DNA of 56,156 nt from Heterostelium multicystogenum (taxonomy: Eukaryota; Evosea; Eumycetozoa; Acytosteliales; Acytosteliaceae). A program made the translations under genes and the position numbers. Of this stretch, positions 36,171-48,700 are shown piece after piece. Position 1 is the stretch's first letter; every line of letters begins with the position of its first letter. The DNA lies in assembly GCA_003667245.1 (NCBI GenBank), contig RCNN01000188.1, positions 1 to 56,156 of the forward strand, in the 5' to 3' direction. The notes beneath the pieces were generated by a model that worked only from the letters and a program-made list of their open reading frames with translations, was not told where the DNA came from and did not search any database.

Positions 36171-36999
36171 GACTCTTTTCTATATCTATCTATCTCTCTT
36201 TTATTTCTAACCAAACTTGTTTTCTTTCTTCACTAAACCTAAAGTCCAAATCTATTTTACAAACTACTGACTACTTCACTAGGCAGGTGGGTTGGGTAGG
36301 TCTGCTGATCTGATTGAAATAATAATAATAATAATAATATACAATGAAAACTTAACTAATTACAATTAGATATAAAAAAATCCAATAATCAAAAATATTA
36401 TTATTTTTTATTGCTAAGTTTTAGTTTTTATGATGATCATCACCAAAATACTCATTCCACACACTTCAAGCTCAATCAACTCAAATTGCTCATTGAATTC
36501 ATTTTTGCTGTGAGAAGCATTTCAATATTTTAATATGGTGGTGAAATCCTTTCACTGCTCATAAGTTTGCAAAAAAGTTTTTGGCAGAACCTGTTGTGGA
36601 AACGAGGTCTCTGAAACTTACTTTAGTAGTAACGTTTTCAAAGTGAATTTTTCATTTTTTTCAATTTTTTTATTTTACTGTTGCACTGACCTATGGCACA
36701 CGATTCCTCTGTTGTCTTATGTGAAAAGTCAACCCAATAGATAACTTTCTTTTTTTTTTTCAATCTAAGGATCAGAGGCCACTACGTATGTGTCGTCTTG
36801 ATAATATAATATCGTTAGAGATAGATAGATAGTTAGATGATAGGTAGTAGTAGAAGAACGTGACTAGGTGGAAACAGGATAGGATAGAAAGAATGAAAAC
36901 AATCTAGCATCACACCTCTTATTACCTACACATCATCGATCAATCATCATCCACCATCGTCATCACAGCTAAACTAATCCAAACTCTACTTACAGAAAA
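36171..36999. promoter_or_regulatory. Divergent promoter region, arpA / rps7
   Basis: This 829 bp region lies between two start codons that point away from each other. It contains an (AAT)n run at about 36320-36342, several T runs (for example near 36750) and a GATA-type repeat (about 36820-36850). A pyrimidine-rich stretch precedes rps7, as is common for ribosomal protein genes. No gene is seen. Confidence 0.5.
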
Positions 37000-37647
37000 A
37001 TGCTTACCACCAAGAAGAAGATTGTCAAACCAGCCGGTAAGGAACCAACCGAGACTGAAAACACCATCGCCCAAGCTCTCTTGGATTTGGAGCAAAACGA
37101 CTTCAAGGATTTGAAGGATCTCCAAATTGTCTCTGCCAAGGAGTACGATGTCTCCGAAGGTAAGAAGGCTATCGTCATCTTTGTCCCATTCCGTCAACTC
37201 AAGGCTTACCACAAGGTATGTAAAACTACAACAAAACAGAAAAGGACATGCATTAATAGAGGGCGAATTTAGATTCAACAAAAGTTGGTTTGGGAGTTGG
37301 AAAAGAAGTTGGGTGGTAAGACCGTCATGTTCATTGCCCAAAGAAGAATCATCCACAAGGTTTCTTCATCCAACAAGGTCAAGCAACAAAAGGTACCAAT
37401 CTCCCGTACCATCAAGGCTGTCCACGATGCCATGTTGGACGACCTCGTCTTCCCAACTAACATTGTCGGAAGAAGATTGAGATACAGACTCGACGGTACC
37501 AAGCTCCACAAGGTTTATTTGGATCGTAAGGAAATGACTGTCAACTGAACACAAGCTCGACTCATTCTCCGCTGTTTACCAAAATTGACTGGTAAGGATG
37601 TTGTTTTCGAATTCCCAGTCCAATCTGCCTCATCTGAACAAAACTAA
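37000..37647 (+). CDS. rps7: 40S ribosomal protein S7 (eS7)
   Basis: Two exons (37000-37215, 37273-37647; intron 37216-37272) encode about 196 residues, the usual eS7 size. The protein is part of the 40S subunit and is needed for rRNA processing. Recognisable parts are [28 protein letters not shown] across the intron to [25 protein letters not shown], [23 protein letters not shown] and [17 protein letters not shown], then [13 protein letters not shown]. Between about 37547 and 37592 the frame is shifted and then restored. The peptide [12 protein letters not shown] expected for eS7 is present in the other frame, and the second break is one missing A in an A run. A ribosomal protein gene cannot tolerate this, so it is almost certainly sequence error. 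Codons are strongly C/G-ending, as in highly expressed genes. Confidence 0.96.
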
Positions 37648-37880
37648 ACACAATCCATTCTTTGTAATGCCGAGGGTTGGAATCTGATCAAATAAAAAGT
37701 GCCTTAAAATATATATTAAATACCAATCGTATTTACAAATATAATCAAATTTATTTGATCTAGCAATCAAAAACTCTCATTATAACAATCATCATGCTTG
37801 TAGATTAGTAAACTTCAAGATAATAATAATAAACATAAGTTTAGTTATTGTTTATAAAAAAAAAAAAAACAGGATATAAA

Positions 37881-38603
37881 TTATTTATTTAGTTTAGTAT
37901 TTGTAGCATTGGGTAGGAGTTTATGTGGTATTTGTGGTCGCGTAAAGTATTTATTTTCTTGAGAAACGTCATTCAAAGTGATTGTTCTTGAGTTTGTATT
38001 TCTACGTGAACCCAAACCGCTTGATCCACTACCTGTTCTTTTACCTGCTGTGACGAAGTCTTTTTTTGTCTCTATAGTTGTTGGTTTCACAATATTAACA
38101 ACAATGAACTAATTAGTCTGGGTAGTAATACTTACAACAACCTCGACGATTCTAGATGGCTTCTTGGCAAGAGTACTCTTTGGTGAAGCAGTGCTTGACA
38201 AACTTCTCTTTGGTGCACTTCTGGTGAGTGAAGGTACTTTAGTTCTACTTCCGCTGCTGCTATTACTATTTTATAAGGTTAGTTTAAAAGTTTAATGTTG
38301 AAAGTGATATATGGACATACTTGGAAATTTGGATCTTAATCTTGTCTGGACTGATGAGGGTTTCTGATTTCTTAGTTGTTGATTTTTGCACCAGTTCTGG
38401 GCTACCTTTTGTGTCTTTCCTGTTGTCTTGAAGCTCCTCCTGTGTTGTTGTTGTTATTGCTGCTGTTGTTCTTTCTTTGATGAGTTTGGTGGCAGCTCTG
38501 CTCTTTGATCCTGATTTCTAAATTGAATTGTTGTTAGTTTCTTATTGAGTTTTGACACTTAACAAGTAACTTACACCTTTCTTAGCATCCTTGATGATTT
38601 GGT
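37881..38603 (-). CDS. Unknown basic Ser/Lys/Thr-rich protein, 5' end not found
   Basis: Four exons can be joined on the - strand: 38575-38603, 38321-38517, 38136-38265 and 37881 up to about 38069. The splice sites (GTAAGT donors, TAG/GAG acceptors) keep one frame open. The last intron is best taken as 38070-38135, since the nearer AG would give a 27 nt intron. The product is at least about 180 residues. It is Lys/Arg-rich with many Ser and Thr, with stretches such as PDKIKIQIS, SAPKRSLSSTASPKSTLAKKPSRIVEVV and RTITLNDVSQENKYFTRPQIPHKLL. It has no TM segment or known domain and looks disordered. SP/TP sites and basic patches would suit a nuclear or microtubule-associated protein, but that is a guess. 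The first exon must lie above 38640 and I could not place it. Its stop is convergent with rps7. Confidence 0.6.
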
Positions 38604-40526
38604 CTTTATTGAAAAGGGAAAAGAAATTAAGAGAATATTAAATATTGCTGTTGTTATTATTGTTACTATTGATAATAGAAAGGAAGAAAGAGAGAAGGAT
38701 AGTAGGAAGAATAGATTAAGATGTTAGAGCTGCAATTGATGGCATGACAAATCTAATCAATCATTGACAATGGTATTCCAAATGTATCCGCAACAATATC
38801 ATGTAGTAGAGATCCACTAATCATATGATCATGATTTGGACCATATTCTACTTTGTGTTACTCCTTATTTACACATTATTAATGCAAGGTTGAGAAGAGG
38901 CTCTATCACAACCAAAGTGTAATTATAAGTGAACGGGTTATCACAACTGCGTGTTGATTATTCTTGCGTTACCATGCTCCTTTTACCACCAAAACAAAAC
39001 CTCCATATGGAGGTGTGAGAACGATTCATTCATTCTTTCATTCATTTGTTGGTCGATTGCCACTTTGTCATTCAATGGTGACTGACATGCTCTTTTCTTG
39101 TATGTACCTGTCCAACACAAATTGCAGTGAATTTGAGGAGGATATAGTGGTATAGAATTGGTTGTATGGAGATGGTGAAGAGGTTGTTTTAAGTACCTAA
39201 TGTTTGATTCAAATGAGAAGACATCTTATATTATTTTTGTTGACTAGCAGATATTTAAAATATATAGTAAAAGTATAATTGTTATATATAGATATTAATT
39301 ATTTAAATATTTAATATTTAGAGTTTTGTTTGTTTGTTTTGTTTTTAGGAATTTAGATTTACAAGAGTGTGAGAGGTAAATATAATATTATTTATTTATA
39401 TATAAATAAAATATTTAAAATGTACAACTTGATTTTAATTTAAGATGATAGATAAATGATAAACAATAATGATAATAATAAATAGAGTAGCTGTTTATTA
39501 TTATTGATTGAATGTTATTGTTATTGTTTGAATAATAATAATAATAATAATAAATAATATAAGATAAAGTAAATCAAAAATAAACAAGTAATAATAATAA
39601 TAATAATAAAGAGTTGTTGTTGTTGAATGAATTAAATTTGTAATTAATTAATGTATATGATAGGATGTGAATGCGTGTTATTGGTGGAGGTCTGCTTAGT
39701 AAATAGGTTAGTTAGTTTTTTAAAGTTAGTGGAGTGGAGAAATAAACCAGTAAAATAATAAAAAAAAACAAAAACATAAAAATTTAAAAAAAAAATTCAT
39801 TTAATTGTTTTTTAAGTACATTGGTGGTTGTTGTGTGAGTGTGATAGTTGTCAACTACCAACATCGTTATGCAATTCATTTTGCCCCAAAATAAACTTGA
39901 ATATCTAATTAATTAGACCACTGAAATTAAAAATACAACAACCACTACTACTTGTCCGACGACTTCGTTTCTAGCATTGTTGTGATTGGCTAACAGTTCA
40001 CCTTTTAACATTTTATAGTTTGATTGTATTTGTGCAGTCAACTGGCTGTGAGGGCCTCACCTTATCTATCAATTAACTTGTAAGTTCAATCTGGATTTGA
40101 TTTGGTTTGGATTTGGATTGATTAATTGATTGATCGGTGAACCAACAGAGGTAGTAGTGAGACTTTGATTTGAATTGAAAGTTGTAGTGAAGTTCACATT
40201 CTTTAATTAGAAGGCAAAAGTCTGATAGGATGGAATTCAAAGAAATAAATAACAGATACAACAGATTCTGGAATTTAATTTTATTACTTAAAAGGTTATT
40301 GCTGATTAGTCAGTCAGTCTAGTGTTGCAACATCTATAAACCAAAACCAAATCAAACAAACAAAAACAAAAACAACAACAATCGTTTAATTTGATGTACT
40401 TTGGTACCAAAATTTAAATTTTGGAGGGAAAATTTAGACGTTTCATCAAAACTTTGAATTTGATGTTCCCCATCACCTCTTTTATTTAACTTCTCACAAG
40501 TAATCTCATGTTATTATTGATTCTTG

Positions 40527-40557
<31 letters not shown>

Positions 40558-40862
40558 GAATAATAATCAATTGCTGTAGTCCAGTTTAATAGTAATAATA
40601 ATAATAGTTTGTGAAAAAGGATAGAGTCTCAAATCAAATCAATCTTTTGTACACATCATCATCAACAACATCATTCATCAACTCTTTGTTAGTTTTACAT
40701 CGATATATATTAAATTTATATTAGTTTTAGTTGTTTGTTTCAAACGATTGGTTTGTTTTGTTTTAGTAGTTAGTTAGTTATTTTGTTAGTTTGTTTGTTA
40801 TTTAGATATTGTAATATTATTTGTTTTTTTAATCATAATCAAATCAAATCAAATCGGAAAAA
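38604..40862. other. Intergenic, low complexity
   Basis: About 2.2 kb. It should contain the missing 5' exon of the basic-protein gene and the cdk1 promoter. ATAATA/AAT runs occur at about 39470-39480, 39535-39552, 39588-39609 and 40527-40556. Open frames at 38964-39155 (+) and 40073-40261 (-) have no recognisable domain and are not called. Confidence 0.5.
40527..40556. repeat. (TAA)n microsatellite
   Basis: About ten TAA/AAT units upstream of cdk1. Similar shorter runs are at 36320-36342, 39535-39552 and 39588-39609. These are typical dictyostelid intergenic repeats. Confidence 0.9.
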
Positions 40863-42119
40863 ATGGAAGTACCAGACGGAGGATTATCTAGATATCAAAA
40901 GTTGGAGAAGCTTGGTGAAGGTACCTATGGTAAGGTATACAAAGCAAAGGAGAAGAAACCGGAAGAATCGTTGCACTTAAGAAGATTCGTTTAGAAGATG
41001 ACGGTGTCCCAAGTACTGCTTTGCGTGAAATCTCTTTGCTCAAGGAGCTCCCCCACGCCAATGTTGTTGCGTAAGTAAACAGCCAGCCAATCAATCAGTC
41101 AATCGATCAATCGATTGATTGATGAATCAATTGCAATCTGAATGAATATGCTTGCTAACTAACATCACTATGATATGGATAATATATATACAGATTATAT
41201 GATGTATTACATTGTGCCAATAGATTATATTTGGTTTTTGAATATCTTGACCAAGACTTGAAGAAATACATGGATTCCGTTCAATCCATGGATTCCCAAC
41301 TTATCAAGGTAAGTTCTAGTGTTCATTCACACATTAAAAGGAGACTGGGACCATCATCTAACTTACACTCTTTTTCCAATCCAGTCATATCTCTATCAAA
41401 TTTTGAAAGGTTGGCTCACTCCCACAGCCAAAGAATTTTACATCGTGATTTGAAGCCACAGAATCTTTTAATTGATCGTATGGGTTCAATCAAGTTGGCC
41501 GACTTTGGTTTGGCCCGTGCAATCAGCATTCCAGTTCGTATTTACACTCATGAGGTATGTCAAACCAACCATGGTATTGGAATTCCAATCAAAATCGTTA
41601 TTCATTTCAAATAACTAATTGATTGTATTATCTTTTAGATTGTTACACTTTGGTACCGTGCTCCAGAGGTTCTTCTCGGATCAAAGACCTACTCGGGTCC
41701 CAATCGATATCTGGTCAGTTGTTTGCATCTTTGGAGAGATGTTGAATAAGAAACCATTGTTCTCTGGCGATTGTGAAATCGATCAGATTACAGAATCTTT
41801 AGAATCCTCGGTACCCCCAACGAGGAGATCTGGCCAGGTGTCACAAGCTTACCAGATTTCCACAGCACTTTCCCCAACTGGCCTGGACAACCAACTCTCA
41901 GCAAGACCTTCCCAAATGTTGATCCAAATGCACTTGACCTTTTGAACGTAACTATTCTATTAATCGACAAGTCAAAGATCACCGCTCTTAACATTCATTT
42001 TTCTTTCATTTTCCAGAAAAATGCTTCAATATGAACCATCCAAGAGAATCTCTGCCAAGGCAGCTCTCCACCATCCATATTTCAGTGATTTAGATGTTAG
42101 TTTCATTCTAAGAAATTGA
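40863..42119 (+). CDS. cdk1: Cyclin-dependent kinase 1 (Cdc2)
   Basis: Five exons: 40863-41070, 41194-41308, 41385-41554, 41639-41947 and 42017-42119. This is the master cell-cycle Ser/Thr kinase, which acts with cyclin B. It shows [18 protein letters not shown] (Gly loop with the inhibitory Thr-Tyr pair), the cyclin-binding helix as PSTALRE rather than the canonical [21 protein letters not shown] (catalytic loop), [16 protein letters not shown] across an intron to [15 protein letters not shown] (T-loop), DIWS and GDCEIDQI. About 295 residues, as expected. Four single-base frame breaks (about 40955, 41697, 41788 and the A run at 42017) are each bridged by one base and are probably sequence errors. 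The ending [10 protein letters not shown] reads straight to TGA at 42117-42119. A possible further exon at 42251 was dropped because it belongs to the opposite-strand gene. It is convergent with the TatD gene. Confidence 0.93.
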
Positions 42120-42243
42120 ACAACATACTTTAATCCATTACATCCCATATACTATATATTTCTATTTTAATAAACCAAAACAATATTTGCTTTTATCTTT
42201 CTTTCTTTCTTTATTATCTTCTTAAACAATATTGCTTATCCTG

Positions 42244-43493
42244 TCAAAAGGATGCATTGGGGAAGAAAATTTGTTTAGTAGTTTCATAAAATCTTGTTTC
42301 CAAGTGTTTCTTTATCTTCTTTTCTATATCCTGCAATAACTTCCAATACATTACTTCATAATAATATTAATACATCAATTGGTTGATTGATTGAACATTA
42401 GTTAACTAACGATTGATTGATTTTCTTGGATCTTTAAAATTTAACTTACACAATATAACATGGTTCATTTCTAGATTGAACACATTTACCTGCTTGGTAT
42501 TTCTCTTTCTTTACTGCTTCGAATGTGGTTGTAATATGCGGGAATCCAAAGTGTGTTCTTCTGATATCGCACCATGGTGCGTCTGTTTCGATCAGTAGGC
42601 GATCTGAAGGAATGGTTGCCATTGATTTCAGGTTGTCTTCTGTCTTAAGTGAGCATCCATTGATACCAATATAAAGTCCCAAATCAATCAATTGCTTGGC
42701 TTCTTCAATAGTTCCATCCTAAATGAATGATATTCATAGTTAATTAGGGAATACCTCGGATGGGATATTAAATAATGTATATTACAAATGAATGAACAAC
42801 TCCAAAGTTAAATGTATGTCTGTACTTCTTGATAGTTTCAACAAAATCATTGAATGCAGTGGAGCTTCTGAGATGTAGAAACAAAGGTAGTTGTGTGGCT
42901 TCGACCAATTTGAATTGTAGTTCAAAATATCTAGACAGTTATTGATAGTATTGGTGTCAATTATAGTTGCAGGTTGTTGGTTCTAGTGAGCAAAGAGCTA
43001 CTTGCTTTAGTTGTGTTTCTTTAGGACAAAAATTCTAGTCGGTCATAGTCCAAACCAAATTCACCAACTGCAACTATCTTCTCTTTGTTGTTCGAGTACA
43101 GCTCCAGCAGTGCATCGATATATTCTTGTTCTTTGCCAATGAACTCTGAGCAACGAGTTGGGTGCACACCAATAGTAGTGAACAAGCGTTTCTTTTCTTG
43201 TTTATCATATTCATCAATGATAGACAGCGCTTGTTTGACTTCCTCTAATCTTCCCGAAGTAATAATAATCTTATCTAAACCATTGGCCCATGCTCTTTCA
43301 AGCACCAGCTGCAAATCAGCTTGATGTTTAGGTTTACCATGATAGATACCTTGGTACATATCATCTAAACAAAGTCAAATAAATGTCAAAGTCAGAGTCA
43401 ATATCACAAAAACGCATTTCATCAATCATCAACATAACGATCAACTTGAGATTAAATACCAGTTAGATTTACACCAATGTCAATGAATTTCAT
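42244..43493 (-). CDS. TatD-family deoxyribonuclease (TATDN1 homologue)
   Basis: Five exons: 43460-43493 (MKFIDIGVNLT), 43006-43364, 42786-42930, 42450-42718 and 42244-42353. This is a metal-dependent DNase of the TIM-barrel amidohydrolase superfamily, linked to DNA fragmentation and repair. Conserved parts in order are DIGVNLTDDMYQGIYHGKPKHQ, TIGVHPTRCSEF (metal ligands), VGEFGLDYDRL, LPLFLHLR, FGVVHSFDGT, LYIGINGCSLKTEDNL, LIETDAPWC (metal Asp) and RNEPCYI, then VIAGYRKED...IFFPNASF in the last exon. About 305 residues. Two frame breaks, both +1 in homopolymers (A run 43028-43032 and A run 42288-42291 on the + strand), look like errors. The second intron (42931-43005) appears to start with GCAAGT, a GC-AG intron; this join gives TQLKYFE exactly as in homologues. 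It is divergent from the F-box gene. Confidence 0.92.
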
Positions 43494-43712
43494 GTTATTA
43501 ACTTATTCTTGAGCTAAAAATACGTTATCTCTCAATTGAAAGAATTGTAGTTAAAGTAGTTCCTTCAATTAACTTGTGATTAGATCGTCAGTTTTTTCTT
43601 TGCAGATTTTCGATCAACCACCACACCACCACAATCATATGAATCACAGAAAATATTATTATCAATCAAACAGTTATAAACGTAATAATAGTGGTGATGG
43701 TAATAGTAAAGT
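43494..43712. promoter_or_regulatory. Divergent promoter, TatD gene / F-box gene
   Basis: Only 219 bp separate the two start codons as called, so the two genes probably share a bidirectional promoter. If the F-box gene starts further upstream (Met near 43639, or a spliced exon ending near 43605), the shared region is even shorter. Confidence 0.4.
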
Positions 43713-45547
43713 ATGTTCAACCAATTCATTGTTGAAAAAATACTTTGTCATGTTGAAGTGGAGGATTTAGTAAGCTGCAGATATGTGTCGAAACTCTGGA
43801 GAAAGGTGTGCTCCAACACTTTAGTTTGGGAATACATGCTGTTGAGAAAGATTCAACACCTCACTGACAACAAGAATGCATCGTTGATATCGAATCATAA
43901 TAATATCGAAGCTCTGTATCGATACTTATTTCCTTATGAAACTACCGCTTTGGAAATATCTACAGGTGTTGTCAAATCATGTATCGGAGAAGATGGTGAG
44001 ATTTCATTCAAAAATGATGATAGTCAGTACTTGTGCGATGTGGTCAAGCATGTTGAATATCTCCAGAGTTACTTCGAAGAAAAGTCTAAAAACTACTCTC
44101 AAATTAATAGATATAACGCTGGCAGAGTTAGAGGATTTCATTCAAGAATGAGCCAAAGGTTGAATCAGTTCAACGATTACAGTACATACCTTACCAGAAC
44201 CTTCGTCGTATTCATACCGGATCAACCGAATGTTGAGAATATAAGCAGCGAAAGAATTCTGTATTCTCGATTGATCGTCGTCGATGCATTGTTGATTCAT
44301 ACGACCAATATTCAGCTATCCTTTGATGAAAAAGAAGAGAGCTATAAGTATCTTCAAATCAATGCTAAGCTTTATGATCTTCAAGCCAATAATCAGGTGT
44401 TGATGAAGCGAAAGAGAGACCATCAAGAGAATGAAGAGCATGGCGACTCAACACAAGAGATGAAAACCTATGAGCATGTTGAACTTACAAGTAAAACTAA
44501 AGAAGGAACACGCTTAATGCAAGGCTTTCATCATCCATTTAATGTAAAAGAATCAGCAATCAAAAAAGATTGAAGAATTCTCACGTGGATATCTCAACTT
44601 TGACAGCCTTCCAAACCTTTTTAATGATTATAATTTCAAATCCACATTGGATTTCCATTATTATAATTGTACAGACCAATTAAATAGAATGTTGAGCTTG
44701 CCAACATCCACAGGAAACGGTTGCGATTATCTCAAATATGTCAAGATGCAAGCAGAATCACGTTTGAATGTTTGTATCTTGTCGATTGATGGTTCATTCT
44801 CATCTTAAAACTGACATTTCATATTTTAGATGGACTTGACCATAAAGATGAATTCAATACTTGGATTTGCAAATCAATCAGATCTATTAGATACTTATCA
44901 ATTCATTTCAAACAAGTGCTCTTTTCAATCATTCTCAAGCTACTTTTTTAGACCTTATGAGCATTTGCATACACATGGCGTCATTCAGTTTGGTATTTGC
45001 ATACCTTTCAAAGAGAATGCTTACGATGGTCAAACCCAAAAGTGGATATTATTGAATGTTGCAGCACATATGAGAGAACAATGTGAACTTGCTGTTGAAA
45101 TTAATTACTTAATTTCAGCAATCAAACCATCACCAGATGGTTACAAACGCTATAAATTACTATTTTCATATGGGAGTTGTAGAAAACAATTTACCAGTTT
45201 TTCTCCGCAGAAAAACTCGTAAATCAACAGAGAAAGCAACCAGTACAACATCCTATGAAGAAATCGATCAATTATTCAACACAGAATCAGGAATTGACTG
45301 GAGTATCAATCAAGATGTTCCAACTATCTCTAAAATCATGGAACTAATGACTTCACTTCATTTCTCACAATACCCAGAGCAATATGATACTGAGCTTGCC
45401 TTCAGATTTGACAGGATTTCAAGTTTTACTCCATATTACTCTAATGGTGTGCGAGATAAAACAGGTGTTGAAGAATTAACCATTTTCAATACTTTTATGA
45501 CTTTGGCAGAAAAATACATGATGGAAGATGAAAGTAATTTTTCTTAA
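43713..45547 (+). CDS. F-box protein
   Basis: Two main exons, 43713-44769 and 44830-45547 (intron GTTTGT...TTTTAG, phase 0), give about 590 residues. The first 40 residues form an F-box: FNQFIVEKILCHVEVEDLVSCRYVSKLWRKVCSNTLVWEYML. They should bind Skp1 in an SCF ubiquitin ligase. The rest has no repeat (no WD40, LRR or Kelch) and no domain I recognise. It contains a long charged middle part (KRKRDHQENEEH) and Tyr/Phe-rich conserved-looking segments, so the substrate is unknown. The frame is broken at an A run (44562-44567, one A too many) and again near 45150-45200. An upstream in-frame stretch with His/Asn-rich sequence (about 43606-43710) could be the true N-terminus after one more frame correction. 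Confidence 0.78.
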
Positions 45548-45720
45548 CCAAATAATGTATTCCTTAATAAAGTTTCTATTGAAACTCCACATAGTTTATA
45601 TATATTCATTTTAAAATTGGATCGTATACACTTTATTTGAAAATGCCATAAAGATGCCTATTTGATGGCAAAATAGATATCTATTTTGGCAAACTGGTTG
45701 TTGACTTCATTTTTAAACAT

Positions 45721-48700
45721 TTAATGCAGGTCTGCAATACTTTCTTGTGGTTGAGGTTGGGTTTGTGTTGTGGTGCTGATGGTAGAGGTCGTGGCCTGCA
45801 GTTGGCGATGGTGTGCAATGTATCGATCAAGTTCGTCGTAAGTTACCTTGAACTCGGGCATATCGTTCATTGGTTTCAAATTTTTGAGAAGGTTACGAAT
45901 CTTGTTTCCTTGAATTTCTTTTTTCTCCTCTTGGAACAGAAATTCATCTTTGACTGTTCCGACCACCGACTCCATGGAGTCGATTTGGCTGGATGAGGAC
46001 GACTCCTGGGTATCGCTTCGATCCTTGTCAACCATTGCTGTGATGACCTCGTCGACTGTGTTGGTGACAACCAGTTTTCAACAAATACCGGCTTGAGTTG
46101 TCCAATACGGTGGGCTCTCTTGATGGCCTGGCGCTCCTTCATCAGATTCATGATGGGATCGACAATCAAGATGTGAGTAGCTTTGGTGATGTTGATGCCA
46201 TAGGCAGCTAGATCAGTGTTCATAATGATTACTTTGAAGTCGGAGTTGGATTGGAACGTCAAAATAGCATTGGCTCTCTCTTTCTTTGAGATGGCAGTGT
46301 GATATTGCAGGAACCTCAGGTTCGGTAGTTCATTCTTAAACATAAATATGATATCATATATAACTTCATTGAATTGACTGAATATAATGATTTGTCCATC
46401 TATTTCCTTTGATTATTAACAATCAATCATTAGTTTACCTTCTGGTTATTCATTGTTGATATCATTATTAATACCTACTTCAACTCTTTTCTTTATATAG
46501 TTTAATTTAGATGACAGTATATCTTGATTCTTATGACTAGTTTCAACATTATTTGCAATACCCAAGACATTATTCTTTTGATTATTATTATTATTATTAT
46601 TATTACTATTACTATTGTTACTATTATGACTACTGTTCTTATTGCTTTCTATTTCTCTAACTTCTACATTATCATTGAACATAACTGACTTCTTTGGATT
46701 CTCCTTAACTTCTACTTGATCATTAAATCTAACTAACTTCTTTTTAGAATCATTGTTTAAAGCTTCTACTTCAATAGCGTTATTATTGTTGTTATCCAGA
46801 GAGGCTTCTACCGAATTTTGAGTATCTTGATTGCTATTATCGTTGTTGTTGGCAATTTCTGGTGGTCGATAAAAGAAGAAGGATTGTGTATTGATTTTGG
46901 GATCATCGATGTGCTTTGTGAATGATATATGCTCCATATATTTCAATATCTCTAGTAGTTTGAGTTTGTCATGTCTGGGTATGATGGAATCATCTCTTAG
47001 AATAGCTACGTTGGCGGCTTCTCTGCATACTAATCGTTGCTCTTCATCTAGACCCATTGTAAAGAAGCATGCTTTTCTCAGATTGGTAAATACCTCCATT
47101 GCAAAACGCTGGTTGTTGGCTGAGAACAGAGAGTCAGGACCTTCGTATTGCGATGCCAAAAGATTAGTCTGCACCTGATAGACTATCTCGTTATATTTCG
47201 TTTGCTCGTCTTGGTTTGCACTAATCTTGACAACTTGAATGTTGAGTGGTGGAAGCTTAACGTCGTTTTCGATGACAGAGAGCGGGGTACGTACGGCAAC
47301 AGTGTTGATTAGCTGTACAAGCTTATCCATAGCCCATGGGTTGAAGCTATTGATAGGACGCGAGAACAGCTTGGACCACACGTCACTGTTGGAGTACGGG
47401 TAGTACTGCAGGAACTTCATGATTGAGCTAAAGTTTGAAAGCTCATTCGCCAGTACCGAAGACGATATGGGTGTACCGCTGACTAACCATCTTCGCTCTG
47501 ATCGAATAATTCTTGGGATAGTACTAAGCTTGGTAGTGTTGTTGCCTACGACATGTCCTTCGTCCACAATAATACGTAGCCAATAGACACCAAGAATTGG
47601 GTCGTTCCTATGGTCAGTGTTACTGATCTTGCTATGCGAGAGCAGAATGACATGATATTTTACTAGTTCCTCGGAGCTCATTATGTTTTGATCTTTCGTA
47701 ATCATCTTGTATCTTATTATACCATGCTGTTTATTGATAGATATGCTCAGTATGCAAGTTGATATCCATTGATGCAAGCACTTACTCTATTCAGCTCATG
47801 TGACCATTGAATAAGGATTTCGTCAGGGGCAATGATTAGAGTGGACCCTGAGAATATGTAGTTTTTAATTCTTGAATCATAGTCATATCGCTGTGATTGG
47901 AATCTTGGAGCAATACTACCTCTACTTAGAGGGATCTTTTCGATATACTCTGTAAATTCAATGGGAAGCTCCAGTGCTTCATATGGGATTCCTTTCATTC
48001 TAATGTGTCTCTATGCAATGCATTAAAGAGAATATAGTATCGTATTAGAATGATGATCTAGCCCAGCTACTGTCATACTTACAGCTGCTAAGTAGAATAA
48101 AGTTTGAAATTTAGACGAGTTAGCTCCATTCGTTTCTGGCATCTCTGGATCCAAGTCGATCGCTTTTTGTAGATTACCAAAGTTGTCGTATTGCGTGTAG
48201 TTTGGCGGATTGATAATGGTCCAGTCCTGTTCGTCTTCTGAAGGAGGCTTGGCATGACTTCCAAGGGTAGAGAGAATCAGTGCAATACAGATGATTGTTT
48301 TTCCAGTACCCATCTCCTCGCACAGTATACCACCTCTGCATGGGTTTATTTGTGGCGGTTTATCAACAACACCACTTGATTCGTCCATGACGTTGATATA
48401 GCCAGCGAGATTATCATCATCGTCATACACTGGCTCATAAGTAGGATCATCTATCTTTTTCTGATTCAACTCAATCTCCAGCATTCTTTCCATGCTGGAT
48501 TGCTGGTAGCCATACAGTTGCATCGTTGGACTCATTCCATAGATAGTTCTGACATTTGCTCGTTTCGGTGTCTGAATGGAGTTCATGATGTACTCATAGC
48601 TAAACTTTGCTTTGTCTTCTTCACCAAGCGAGTCAAAAGTCTGTTTTTTTCTTTTCATCGTTTGTTGCTGTTTCTGTAGCTTTGCCTTGGTTGCGGCCGA

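Noticed and set aside
38109..38135. A 27-nt intron in the basic-protein gene
   Set aside because: It is too short for splicing in these genomes. A further AG at about 38070 keeps the frame and gives a normal 66-nt intron.
42251..42292. A possible extra last exon of cdk1 (DALGKKICLVVS)
   Set aside because: This sequence is antisense to the last exon of the TatD gene, whose IFFPNASF ending is conserved. cdk1 can end at 42119.
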